Positions 24,965 to 32,966 of a stretch of DNA of 44,500 nucleotides are shown here, in pieces; position 1 is the first letter of the stretch, and each line of letters opens with the position of its first letter. The notes under the pieces were generated by a model. The model was not told the origin of the DNA. It did not search any database and was given only the letters and a program-made list of their open reading frames with translations. The position numbers and the translations under genes were made by a program. Location: positions 1 to 44,500 of the forward strand of contig CAUJHV010000001.1 of NCBI GenBank assembly GCA_963205115.1, in the 5' to 3' direction. The DNA is from Pseudomonadota bacterium (GTDB taxonomy: Bacteria > Pseudomonadota > Gammaproteobacteria > Burkholderiales > Burkholderiaceae_C).

Positions 24965-25411
24965 TCAGCGGGCCGCGGCGGACTCAGCGACGACGGTGTT
25001 GAAGGTCACCCGGTCGGCGCCCGCGGGACCGTCGATGGCGAGCTTGATCTCCCACCAGCCGGTCATGCTGAACTTCATGCCTTCGATCAGGTAGCCGCCG
25101 TCGGGCAGTTCGCGCGTCACCTGGGGCCTGGTCGGCAGGCCGTGGCCGTGCTGCGGCATGCCGCCGTCGACCTTGATGCGGACCTGCGCCACCGGCGCGC
25201 CGGCGGGCGACGCGACCTTCACCTGCCACGTGTGCAGCTGGTTGATCGCCGCAGGGCGGGCGGGCGGCTGCAGCGTGACGACGTACTTGCCATCGACGCT
25301 CGGGCGCTTCAGCGCGAGGTCGAGGTCTTGCGGCGGCGACATGCAGCCGGCGATGGTGGCGAGTGCGGCGACAGTGCCGAGCGAGAGCGCGGTGGAGACG
25401 AAGCGGTTCAT
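24965..25411 (-). CDS. YtkA/FixH-like lipoprotein
   Basis: A 148-residue lipoprotein. The lipobox IAGC ends at C23. The mature part is a small beta-rich domain of the YtkA/FixH type with GKYVVTLQPP, HTWQVKVASPAG, VRIKVDGGMPQHGHGL and GMKFSMTGWWEIKLAID. M85, H88, H90, M112 and M116 are placed as in copper-binding YtkA-like proteins. W62, W119 and W120 are notable because some di-haem MauG-type enzymes oxidise a tryptophan on a partner protein. It is the first gene of a two-gene unit with the peroxidase-hydrolase fusion, so it may be the partner or substrate of that enzyme. Role inferred. Confidence 0.85.
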   Translation of the reverse strand: MNRFVSTALSLGTVAALATIAGCMSPPQDLDLALKRPSVDGKYVVTLQPPARPAAINQLHTWQVKVASPAGAPVAQVRIKVDGGMPQHGHGLPTRPQVTRELPDGGYLIEGMKFSMTGWWEIKLAIDGPAGADRVTFNTVVAESAAAR

Positions 25412-26215
25412 GGCGGGATCCTCGTGAAGGGTGCTGAAAGGACCTGCCCGCCGCTTGGATCGCGACGGGATGGCCGCACTGTCGCGGCCGCCGTGGCACT
25501 GCGACAGCGCCGGGCGATCAGCGGTGTGCCAGAGGCCGGCAGCGGTTGATCCCGTCGACCGAACGGTCGGCGTCGCGCACTGGGCTGCCCCCGTTCAGGG
25601 TCGACCTGCGGCCGCGCTCTTCAGCGACGGCGCCTGCGACGCGTGGGTCAGCGCGGCCTGGACCACCGTGCGCAGCCGGCGGTGCGCCGGATCGGCCGCA
25701 TGGCGTGGATGCCAGGCCATGTGCAGGCGCTCAGGCGACGCTTCGAAGGTCAGTTCGAAGATGGCCAGCCCGAGCACCGGTGCCATTGTTCGCACGATGC
25801 GCTAGGACGCGGTGGACACCCACGGCGAACGCACCGCGCCTTCACCGCGATGTGGCCGTCGGGTGCGCGCGCGACGAAGTCGCGCTCGATCGTCGCGACG
25901 TCGCGCTCCGCTGGCGCGACCGCGTGGCGCTGCTGGGCGAGATCCTGGCGGGCCACTTGGCTGGCGGATTCGTCCCCGCGCTGGCAGGCGTCTTCACCGC
26001 TGCTGCGCTGGCAGCGCTGCCGGCCTGCGCTGCCTGGGCGCTGCCGGTGCGGCTGTCGCCCGCCCTTGCGCCGCGGGTCGCCTCGACCTGAACAAGACGC
26101 CGCCCGGTCGACCACGACGACCGCGCAAGGCATGCGGCCGACAGCTGGTCGCATGGACCTGTCGCGCAGCGCTCCCAGCCGCCACAGTGAGGCCCACATC
26201 ACCGAGAAGCCCACC
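25412..26215. other. Intergenic region with gene remnants
   Basis: About 800 bp. It contains the promoter side of the lipoprotein gene and a C-terminal LysR remnant at 25595-25804. A plus-strand frame near 25850-26091 has an alanine- and leucine-rich, membrane-like ending (GGFVPALAGVFTAAALAALP) but no good start or family match, so it may also be a decayed piece. No intact gene is supported. Confidence 0.45.
25595..25804 (-). pseudogene. C-terminal remnant of a LysR-family regulator
   Basis: The minus frame reads IVRTMAPVLGLAIFELTF and then LHMAWHPRHAADPAHRRLR, the pattern seen at the C-terminal end of LysR effector domains (WHPR..ADPAHRWLR). A TAG stop stands directly upstream in frame, and no helix-turn-helix or remaining effector domain is found nearby. 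It is therefore a truncated relic of about 66 codons, with only a GTG available as start. Confidence 0.6.
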
Positions 26216-26356
26216 ATGAAGACCTTGCTGCAGATGATCGCCAGCCTGTTGATCTGCCGGGAGACGCCGAGCCCGGAAGAGCGCTACCTCGCGCTGGCGG
26301 TCGACGCCCACGACCTGGAAGTCCGCCTGCTCGCGCTCGAGCGCGCGCGGCCCTGA
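26216..26356 (+). CDS. DUF3563-like small protein
   Basis: A 46-residue protein starting MKTLLQMIASLLICRE and ending in EERYLALAVDAHDLEVRLLA plus a short tail. The YLAxAxDxxDLExRxxxLE pattern matches DUF3563 proteins found in Burkholderiales. GAGAAG lies 6-8 bases before the ATG. It converges with the response-regulator gene 29 bp away. Function of the family is unknown. Confidence 0.7.
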   Translation: MKTLLQMIASLLICRETPSPEERYLALAVDAHDLEVRLLALERARP

Positions 26357-26385
26357 GCGGCACCCCGCGCCGTGTCGGGCACCGG

Positions 26386-27192
26386 CTACATCGGCCGGAA
26401 CAGGTGCCCGAAGGCGCGGCTCACTTTCAACGGCCGCTGCAGGCCGCGCACGGCCAGGCTGTAGTGGCCGTTCTCGTCGCGGGTCGCGCTGAGAATGGCA
26501 CTCGCATTGACCATCACGCTGCGGTGCACCTGGATGAAGTCGGTGGAGTCGATCCGGGACATCAGTTCGCGCAGGCTCATTCGCACCAGCGCTTCGCCGG
26601 TGGACGTGACGACGTTGACGTACTTCTCGGTCGCCTCGAAGCACACCACGTCGGCCACCGGAATCATGCGCACGGTGTTGCCCACGCCGGCGCGGATGAC
26701 CTTGATGCGCTCGCCGGTTTCGATCGGCGCTGCGGCGATGGACTGCATGCGCTGCATCAGCGCAGCACGATCGCCTGCCGCGGGCGAGACGCTGCGTGCC
26801 GCCAGGCGCGCCTTCAGCCGCGCCACCGTCTGCTGCAGACGCTCGGCCGTGGCAGGCTTGAGAACGTAGTCGACCGCAGCGCGTTCGAAGGCGGCCACGG
26901 CGAACTCATCGAAGGCCGTCACGAACACGAACAGCGGCTCGGCGCGTTCGTCGGGCCAATCGTCAGCGACGGCTTCGGCCGCGTCGATCCCGTTGCGGCC
27001 CGGCATCTGGATGTCGAAGAACACGACGTCCGGGGTCTCGGTCAGCGCCAGATCGGTGGCGCGCAACCCGTTGTCAGCGATGCCGGCGATGCGCAGCTCG
27101 GGCCAGGTCTGCTCGAGCAGGCGGACCAGCGTGCGAGCAAGCACCGGTTCGTCCTCGGCGATGACGGCAGTGGGGCGATGGCCAGAGGTCAT
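26386..27192 (-). CDS. LytTR-family response regulator
   Basis: A 268-residue response regulator. The receiver domain has AVIAEDEPVLARTL, the phospho-acceptor D60 in VVFFDIQMPG, a threonine in FVTAFDEF and a lysine in YVLKPA. After a linker the LytTR DNA-binding domain carries DVVCFEATEKYVNVVTSTG, ALVRMSLRELMSRI and FIQVHRSVMVN. The ATG at 27192 gives a normal receiver start; a longer upstream extension is unlikely. It follows the sensor kinase gene by 19 bp, so the two form a LytS/LytR-like pair. Targets cannot be told from sequence. Confidence 0.93.
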   Translation of the reverse strand: MTSGHRPTAVIAEDEPVLARTLVRLLEQTWPELRIAGIADNGLRATDLALTETPDVVFFDIQMPGRNGIDAAEAVADDWPDERAEPLFVFVTAFDEFAVAAFERAAVDYVLKPATAERLQQTVARLKARLAARSVSPAAGDRAALMQRMQSIAAAPIETGERIKVIRAGVGNTVRMIPVADVVCFEATEKYVNVVTSTGEALVRMSLRELMSRIDSTDFIQVHRSVMVNASAILSATRDENGHYSLAVRGLQRPLKVSRAFGHLFRPM

Positions 27193-27211
27193 GGGGATCT
27201 TCCTCGTCGAG

Positions 27212-28294
27212 TCAGGCGGGCAGGAAGACGACGGAGCGCACGCCCACGGGGTCACCGCGTTCGAGGTCGAGCCGCGCGGCGGGGCCGTAGACCGCCTTCA
27301 GGCGCTCGCGTACATGCCGCAGTCCGTAGCTCGTGCTCTCGGGGCGCGCGGACCCGTCGTCGTTCCGCTCTGCCGCATCCTGCGCCGGCAGGCCGAGGCC
27401 GTCGTCCTCGACGCGGATCTCGATGCCGGCGTCGGTCGCACGCGCGACGACCTCGATGCGGCCGGCGCCGACCTTCGGCTCGAGCCCGTGCTTGATCGCG
27501 TTCTCCACCAGCGGCTGCAGCAGCATCGGCGGCACCGACCGGCCCGCCAGCGCCTCGGGAAGCTCCAGATGCCAGGTCAGACGCGGCCCCATCCTCAGCG
27601 ACATGATGTCCAGGTAGGCGCGCAGCTGCTCGAACTCGCGCGCCAGCGGTACCGACTCCGTCTGCGACGCCGCCAGCGTGCTGCGCAGGTAGACGATCAG
27701 CCGGTCGATCATCGTCTCGGCGCGGTCGGCGTCCTCGCGCAAGAGGCCGCGCAGGTTTGCCAGCGTGTTGAAGAGCATGTGGGGTTCGATCTGCGTCCGC
27801 AGGAGGCGCAACTCCGCTTCGACCGCCAGGCGCTGCGCCTCGGCACGCGTGGCTGCCTCGCGCGCCAGCTGTTCGCGAGTGGCGAAGTGGCGCAGCCCCA
27901 TTCCGCCCACCAGCACGGTGAACAGCAGCGGGGCGATGCTGACGGCGTGGAATCCGACCAGGCGCAGCGGCTCACCCAGCAGCACGAACGCGATCTGGTG
28001 GCCGAGCAGGTAGCCGACGGGAATCGCGATCGCTCCGATCAGCAGCCAGCGCGTGCCGGCGGCCAGGCGCGCCAGCAGGCGCTGGCGCCGCAGCAGCACG
28101 ACGCTCACCACCATCGTCAGCCCCACGCACTCGGAGAACACGAGCAGCCGGGGCAACGTGTCCAGCCCAGGGGCCAGCACGTGCAGGATGCTGGCTGCGA
28201 CGGCCCACACCACGGCTGAAGCAGCGACGATGCCGAGTGCGCCCTTCGCCGTGTCGGGCCACCGCGCGGCACCGCGTGTCGATGACAGGTACAT
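27212..28294 (-). CDS. LytS-type membrane sensor histidine kinase
   Basis: A 360-residue sensor kinase. Four hydrophobic segments lie in about residues 20-135. The His_kinase domain has LRTQIEPHMLFNTLANLRG with the phospho-acceptor H172. The ATPase domain has PMLLQPLVENAIKHGLEP (N box), RVEDDGLGLP (G1 box) and SYGLRHVRERL. A short charged coiled-coil (REQLAREAATRAEAQRLAVE) joins sensor and kinase. No extracytoplasmic ligand domain is present, so it probably senses a membrane or cytoplasmic signal. Partner of the LytTR regulator 19 bp downstream. Confidence 0.93.
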   Translation of the reverse strand: MYLSSTRGAARWPDTAKGALGIVAASAVVWAVAASILHVLAPGLDTLPRLLVFSECVGLTMVVSVVLLRRQRLLARLAAGTRWLLIGAIAIPVGYLLGHQIAFVLLGEPLRLVGFHAVSIAPLLFTVLVGGMGLRHFATREQLAREAATRAEAQRLAVEAELRLLRTQIEPHMLFNTLANLRGLLREDADRAETMIDRLIVYLRSTLAASQTESVPLAREFEQLRAYLDIMSLRMGPRLTWHLELPEALAGRSVPPMLLQPLVENAIKHGLEPKVGAGRIEVVARATDAGIEIRVEDDGLGLPAQDAAERNDDGSARPESTSYGLRHVRERLKAVYGPAARLDLERGDPVGVRSVVFLPA

Positions 28295-28390
28295 GAGGAG
28301 CGTGCCGATCGGGATTCGTGTTCGGGCCAGGCGACTGTAGGGCCGGGGCCGTGCCGCGCCAAGCGGGTGGGATGACGGGGCCGCAGGACG

Positions 28391-28882
28391 CTACAGGCGT
28401 GCGCCGAGCGCCATCACCACGCCAACCCCGAGGCCGTACGGCAGGTGCGAGATCGTGCTGGCCAACAAGGCGTTCGACCCGCGTGGCCCGCGCCGCCCGA
28501 ACCAGCCCCAGCCGAAGGCCGGGAGCAGAAGCAGCCACGGCAGCAGCGAGGTGGCGACGCCGAAAGCGACGCCGCCCCACAGTCGATGGGCCGGCAGCGT
28601 CCACCCCGCGACCTGCAGAAACGCGGCGTAGAGCAATGCGACGCCGCCACCGCCGACCAGCAGATGGAACGCCCAGCCCATGCGCACCTCGCCCGGCCGT
28701 GCCGGCGAGCGGGCGATGTCGTCATGGCTGAGCTGCCCCCGCAGCAGGCCCAACGCCCAACGGCCGACCAGGGCGACGCTGACGCCGCTGGTCAGGCCTG
28801 CCCGCGCCGCGAGTGTCTCGGTGATGTCCATCAGCACGGCACCGACGATGCCGCCAACATAGGCCAGGACGAAGCTGTTCAC
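28391..28882 (-). CDS. DUF2938 membrane protein
   Basis: A 163-residue membrane protein with about four hydrophobic segments. The start MNSFVLAYVGGIVGAVLMDI, RWALGLLRGQLSHDDIARSP and FGWGWFGRRGPRGSNALLAS match DUF2938 proteins. The function of this family is not known. It lies between the sensor kinase gene (96 bp) and a metallothionein-like gene (65 bp), all on the minus strand; each gap could hold a promoter. Confidence 0.8.
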   Translation of the reverse strand: MNSFVLAYVGGIVGAVLMDITETLAARAGLTSGVSVALVGRWALGLLRGQLSHDDIARSPARPGEVRMGWAFHLLVGGGGVALLYAAFLQVAGWTLPAHRLWGGVAFGVATSLLPWLLLLPAFGWGWFGRRGPRGSNALLASTISHLPYGLGVGVVMALGARL

Positions 28883-28947
28883 GGACCGGGTCCTTCGTGG
28901 TTAGGCGTGGTGTGCGATCGGAGCGCGAGGATCAGCGGCGATCCGTC

Positions 28948-29133
28948 TCAGCGCGGGGCGCAGCTGGCGCCGTCGGCGCACTGGCACTGCGTGCCGCACT
29001 GGCACTGCGTGCCGCAGGCGCACTGCGGGCCACAGGCGCAGGCGGTCGGCACGGTGGCTTGCCGGCATCCGCAGGTGCAGCCGGCGCCGGTACAGGGGGT
29101 GCAGTTGCAGGGAGCTTGCTGGGGGGTGTTCAT
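28948..29133 (-). CDS. Cysteine-rich metallothionein-like peptide
   Basis: A 61-residue peptide with 15 cysteines and no histidine. Cysteines come as CNC, CTC-GC, CAC, CAC, CQC and CQC, with a repeated C-x-C-G-x-Q unit around residues 32-52 that also shows as an 18-bp tandem repeat in the DNA near 28979-29014. The spacing of CxC pairs is typical of metallothioneins that bind Zn, Cd or Cu(I) by thiolates. It differs from SmtA/BmtA-type bacterial proteins, which carry histidines. The ATG at 29133 has a weak upstream GGAA. No metal-responsive regulator is seen next to it. Function inferred from composition. Confidence 0.75.
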   Translation of the reverse strand: MNTPQQAPCNCTPCTGAGCTCGCRQATVPTACACGPQCACGTQCQCGTQCQCADGASCAPR

Positions 29134-29467
29134 GGTCAGTTCCTTCGGGTTGACTCGACGACGGGGTGTCTTCGATGGACGCACTCTCGGCGCTGCCGGG
29201 GCGCACGGCCAGCCCGATGAGACGAATGGTCGACCTCCGGGCCGGAGTGGTCTGGCCGATCGACCGAACGGGCGCGCCGGGGCCAAGAGCACGCCCGCCG
29301 AAGCGCGCCCCGCAGCGGACGTCTGCGTCCACCGTTCGATCCGCTGCAAGGACCCTTGCCGGACCCGCTTCGACCGTTGGGCGCACGTCGCTGTCGCCGA
29401 CCGTGCGCTGCAGCGAGAGTGCATCGCAACGGACGCAGGTCGCGTTCGCACGCCCAGGAGCACCGAC
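29134..29467. other. Divergent intergenic region
   Basis: About 330 bp between the metallothionein-like gene (minus) and the DUF3703 gene (plus). It must hold promoters for both. I see no gene, no strong inverted repeat and no recognisable riboswitch. Confidence 0.4.
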
Positions 29468-29791
29468 ATGGACGAGACGTACGAACAGGAAGTGCAGCAG
29501 GCCGACGAGGCGCTGCGGCGAGAGGACTTCGATACCGCCTTCCGGCATCTGGAGCGGGCCCACGTGCTGGCCCAGCGCATGACCGGCCGTCACACCTTCG
29601 TCCACTGGCGCATGCTGGTTGCCGGCCTGCGCAGCCGTGACCTGCGCGAAGTGGCCGGCCAAGTCCCGCGCATCGTGGCGTCGATCCTGTTCTCGCGGGT
29701 GTGGGTGCCGCGTGGCAACAGCGGCCGCGCGCGCGTCAGTGCCTTCGCGCCGATGCCGGTGGCCGAAGACCTCGAACACCTCGTGCCCTGA
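29468..29791 (+). CDS. DUF3703 protein
   Basis: A 107-residue protein with FDTAFRHLERAHVLAQRMTG, HTFVHWRMLVAGLRSRDLRE, ILFSRVWVPRGNSGRARVSA and PMPVAEDL, a good match to DUF3703. Family function is unknown. The ATG at 29468 follows CAGGAGCACCGAC, so a GGAG lies close by. It is followed 17 bp later by the DUF6010-like membrane gene, so the two are probably co-transcribed. Confidence 0.85.
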   Translation: MDETYEQEVQQADEALRREDFDTAFRHLERAHVLAQRMTGRHTFVHWRMLVAGLRSRDLREVAGQVPRIVASILFSRVWVPRGNSGRARVSAFAPMPVAEDLEHLVP

Positions 29792-29808
29792 ACCGACAAG
29801 CGCGAGCC

Positions 29809-30204
29809 ATGGAATACATCGTCGGCTTCAGCCTGGCAATCGTCTTCTGCGCCGCCGCAGCGGCGCTGGGCATGGACCGCGAGCGGGTGTTCTATCCCGC
29901 CGTGGCCATCGCGGTCACCTCCTACTACCTGGCGTTCACGGTGTCCGATGGCCGCGGCGAAGTGTGGCTGTCCGAGCTCGCGATCGCCGCCGTCTTCATC
30001 GGCGCGGCGGTGCTCGGTTTCAAGCGCGAACCGTGGATCGCCCTGCTCGCGCTGGGCGGCCATGGCGTGATGGACGCCTTCCACCACCTGCTGGTGCACA
30101 ACCAAGGCGTGCCTGCGGCGTGGCCGGGCTTCTGCGGAACCTTCGACGTGACCGCAGCGGTGGCGGCCGCCGGGTTCATGACGCTGCGCGCGCGCCGCGC
30201 CTGA
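29809..30204 (+). CDS. DUF6010-like small membrane protein
   Basis: A 131-residue protein with about four hydrophobic segments. It begins MEYIVGFSLAIVFC and has GMDRERVFYPAVAIAVTSYY, VLGFKREPWIALLALGGHG and a histidine-rich motif MDAFHHLLVHNQGVPAAWPG, which resembles DUF6010 proteins. Function unknown. Likely second gene of a pair with DUF3703. Confidence 0.75.
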   Translation: MEYIVGFSLAIVFCAAAAALGMDRERVFYPAVAIAVTSYYLAFTVSDGRGEVWLSELAIAAVFIGAAVLGFKREPWIALLALGGHGVMDAFHHLLVHNQGVPAAWPGFCGTFDVTAAVAAAGFMTLRARRA

Positions 30205-30495
30205 ACCGCGCAGCGCCTGGATACCCGGAGAGGGCGCCGGACCGTCCAATGCGGGCCGCTGTCCACGCGAACGACGCCGACGTCGGACAGCGCGAAAGTC
30301 CGGCTGCGGACGGGCGTGCTCCACCCGGCCGGCAGCGCTCTGGCGTCGAGACTCGGCAGCCGGCTGTCGCTGATGGGTGGATGGCCATCGATCAAGCACC
30401 TCCCCGTGCACGACAGCAACCGTCTTTGAACTGGCCAAGGAGGCCATGGCGTTTCAAGCGAGGGGGCGCGCCGAGATCGCGCGCCACGTGGCCCG
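30205..30495. other. Intergenic region between convergent genes
   Basis: About 290 bp where a plus-strand pair and a minus-strand FAD oxidase gene converge. Fragments such as GTCGGACAGCGCGAAAGTCC resemble degenerate intergenic repeats common in Burkholderiales. No gene or T-tract terminator found. Confidence 0.35.
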
Positions 30496-31941
30496 TCAGA
30501 GGTAGCGCCGCCACAACTCGTTCGAGAACCTGCCTCGCGGATCGACGCTCTCCTTCAGGCGACGCAACTGCGCCGCTTCGGGATAGGCCTGAGCGAACTG
30601 CGCGGCCGTCGCGTGCAACTGGTAGGGCAGGTAGTAGCGACCGCCGTGCGCGAGCGCCAGGTCGATGAGTTCGCGCGTCCAGCGCCCCACCCGCTGCTGC
30701 GCGCCGTCCCAGGTCCGCTGCTTGTGGTACAGCACGAACGAGAACACATCCTGTCGCGCCCATGGGAGCAAAGACACTCGATCCGCTGGCGAGTGTCGGA
30801 TGGAGATGTTCAGCGCTCCGACGTTCCGCCTGCGCAGAACGTCGGCCATGGAACGCGCGAAGGCCAGGAATCCTGCCTCGGGAATGAAGTACTCCTGCAG
30901 GACGTAGGTCGACATGGCGCGCGTGCGCGGCTCGAGTTCTGCGGCATCCAGGCTCGCTTCGTGGTTCAGCCACTTGACCACCCGCGGCCGGGTGAGCATC
31001 GGATGGATCACCTTCTCTCGCAGGCGCCTGCCACCCGGCATCTCGGTCATCAGGAAGATCGCGTTCTGCTCAAGCGCATAGGAAGCACCCCTTGGAACCA
31101 AGCGACTCGTCTCGGTGAGGGGTGCGCGGTCTTCGACGCGGTGCCAGGTCACGCTCACGGGTGCGTCGAACTCCGGGGGCAGCAGGTCCGCGTTGTGCAA
31201 GACCGCCGTCGGATCCGAGAGCACGTTCTGCTTGAAGAACTCCACATACCCTTCCAGGGGAACGGACTGCACCCGACGTTCGATGGGCACGTTGGCCACC
31301 ACGTCGAGTTCGACCTCGGAGATGACGCCCACCGCGCCATAGCCGCCGATCGCGGCGGCAAACAGGTCGGGTCTGCGGTTCGGCCCCACTTCCTGCACCG
31401 AGCCGTCGGCCATGACCAGTTGCAGCGCCCGTACCGAATGGCCAACGGGACCGAGGCCGACGTACCGGCCGTGGCAGTTCACGGAGACCGAGCCTCCGAT
31501 GGTGAAGTTGGAGTAGCTCTGCATGATCTTGACGGCCAGACCCAGCGGGTCCAGCACGTCCTGCAGATCGCGCCACCGCATCCCCGCCTGCACGCGCACG
31601 GTACGGTTCTCGGGTTTGACCCAGACCAAGCGGTTCATCCGGCGCATGTCGAGGTGCAGGCCGCCTTTCACACCGATCTGCCCGCCCATGCTGTATCGGC
31701 CGCCACCCACCGCGATCTGCCCGCTCCAGGACGCGACGGACGCGGCGATGTCGGCGGCGACATCTGGCGCGTTGACGCGCGAGACCCTCACCGGGTACAG
31801 GCGGGTGACGTTGTGGAGCTGTAGCGGGGATGTCTCCGCAGCCGAACTGTCCGCCGCCGCGAGCGAGCCTGCGGCGCCGAGCGCTCCGGCCAGGAGCGCG
31901 CGCCGTTCGGCGTGTCTACGAGAATCCAGCAGGTCTGGCAT
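30496..31941 (-). CDS. FAD-linked oxidase (arabinono-lactone oxidase-like)
   Basis: A 481-residue flavoprotein. The N-terminus has an RR-containing leader (ERRALLAGALGAAGSLAAA), which suggests Tat export after cofactor loading. The PCMH-type FAD domain has IAVGGGRYSMGGQIG, where many relatives have a histidine that binds FAD covalently, so FAD is probably non-covalent. NFTIGGSVSVNCHGRYVG and GGYGAVGVISEVELDV follow. The C-terminal domain ends ESVDPRGRFSNELWRRYL, as in D-arabinono-1,4-lactone-type oxidases. The start at 31941 fits the leader. It is alone and divergent from the VF530-like gene, with a dispersed repeat in between. Substrate unknown; aldonolactones or sugar-like alcohols are possible. 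Confidence 0.85.
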   Translation of the reverse strand: MPDLLDSRRHAERRALLAGALGAAGSLAAADSSAAETSPLQLHNVTRLYPVRVSRVNAPDVAADIAASVASWSGQIAVGGGRYSMGGQIGVKGGLHLDMRRMNRLVWVKPENRTVRVQAGMRWRDLQDVLDPLGLAVKIMQSYSNFTIGGSVSVNCHGRYVGLGPVGHSVRALQLVMADGSVQEVGPNRRPDLFAAAIGGYGAVGVISEVELDVVANVPIERRVQSVPLEGYVEFFKQNVLSDPTAVLHNADLLPPEFDAPVSVTWHRVEDRAPLTETSRLVPRGASYALEQNAIFLMTEMPGGRRLREKVIHPMLTRPRVVKWLNHEASLDAAELEPRTRAMSTYVLQEYFIPEAGFLAFARSMADVLRRRNVGALNISIRHSPADRVSLLPWARQDVFSFVLYHKQRTWDGAQQRVGRWTRELIDLALAHGGRYYLPYQLHATAAQFAQAYPEAAQLRRLKESVDPRGRFSNELWRRYL

Positions 31942-31968
31942 GTCGCGAGTCTGCAGCAACGCTCGGAC

Positions 31969-32146
31969 GCTGCTGAACCGGGACGCGGTGGGCGAGACGT
32001 TTCGGGCGCCGGTTGCTCGCGGAGAAGGAATGGCTGCGTCGGTACCGGATGGCGTCCGAAGCTCAAATCCGCAGCCGCCACAGTGCGAGCGGCAATGTGG
32101 CCCGTGGTGTTTCAAACGGGCTGCCTCACCGCTGGCCCGTGCCGCT
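31969..32146 (+). repeat. Dispersed intergenic repeat, copy B (about 178 bp)
   Basis: Same-orientation match to 9868-10047 (see copy A). It fills most of the 250-bp space between the FAD oxidase start and the VF530-like start. Similarity ends sharply on both sides. Both copies sit in front of a plus-strand gene, 45 bp here and about 290 bp in copy A. Confidence 0.75.
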
Positions 32147-32191
32147 GTCGGTCGCCGACGTTTCGTCGAGCCAGCGACATGAGCAGCGACA

Positions 32192-32488
32192 ATGGCGCAA
32201 GCGAGCCCGAGCAACAGCATGTCCCTCCCCCCCGAGCCGCCCGTCCAGCCGCGCAATCCGCTGCATGGCCTGACGCTGCAGGCGATCCTCACGGCCTTGG
32301 TGGACCACTACGGCTGGGCCGACCTGGCGCAGCGCATTCCCATACGCTGCTTCAGCACTGACCCGAGCATCGGCTCGAGCCTGAAGTTCCTGCGCAAGAC
32401 GCCCTGGGCGCGGGAGAAGGTCGAGAGCCTGTACTTGTTCATGCTTCGGGACACTCGCCGTGCGAGCCAACCGCACGCGCCGCGATGA
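32192..32488 (+). CDS. VF530-like DNA-binding protein
   Basis: A 98-residue protein whose middle part, [40 protein letters not shown] and [20 protein letters not shown], matches the VF530 domain family. VF530 domains are small helical proteins proposed to bind DNA; little else is known. The N-terminal 20 residues are Pro/Ser-rich and poorly conserved, so a later start such as MSLPPEPP is possible. Confidence 0.88.
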   Translation: MAQASPSNSMSLPPEPPVQPRNPLHGLTLQAILTALVDHYGWADLAQRIPIRCFSTDPSIGSSLKFLRKTPWAREKVESLYLFMLRDTRRASQPHAPR

Positions 32489-32966
32489 CGATGACCGCCC
32501 TCTTGGGTCGCGGCGCGGTGGGCAGGATGCTTCGTCGGCGCGGCGTCACTTGATGCCGCCCGGCACGAACGCGACGCCGGGGCGATAGACCAGTGGCGAC
32601 GACTACATGCCGTTGATCCCGGCGCTGTAGCCGAGCTGGTGGTGGTTGTCGCTGCGGCTCCTGACCCAGAACGCGAACTCGGACTCCAGCTTGCCCCTGA
32701 TGTCTTCGCAGGCGGCCATGGGTGCTCCGAAGGCGCCGGTGTGACGCGAGGGCATCCGCAGTGTCGCTGCGGACGCGCGCGGGCTCGACGATGGGCGGAC
32801 AACACTGTCGTCGGAGTGGAGGCCATGCAGGACGCCTCGGGTGCTGCCTGGCGACGCCTCGATGGCCCGCCTGTCGCGGAGGACCGGAAGGCAGGCGGCG
32901 ATCCACCTGCGCCCTGCGCCGAACCGCGGGCTAGAGTCCCCGGTTCCAGCCCACCGGAATCCTGAC
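32489..32966. other. Intergenic region upstream of aminotransferase
   Basis: About 480 bp without a supported gene. A minus-strand frame at 32603-32719 (38 codons, ending LGYSAGINGM) has sensible composition but no recognised family. The promoter of the aminotransferase gene should lie on the right side. Confidence 0.4.

Noticed and set aside
25546..26091. 181-codon plus-strand frame with a membrane-like C-terminus
   Set aside because: First half is antisense to the LysR relic and of random composition; no start context; at best a decayed fragment.
26404..28219. Long plus-strand frames opposite the response regulator and sensor kinase
   Set aside because: No recognisable motifs; the minus-strand proteins have complete conserved boxes.
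28979..29014. Short CRISPR-like or satellite repeat
   Set aside because: The 18-bp units are in frame inside the Cys-rich gene and explained by its C-x-C-G-x-Q repeats.
32603..32719. 38-codon minus-strand frame ending LGYSAGINGM
   Set aside because: Plausible composition but no start signal, family or neighbour support; noted only in the intergenic entry.
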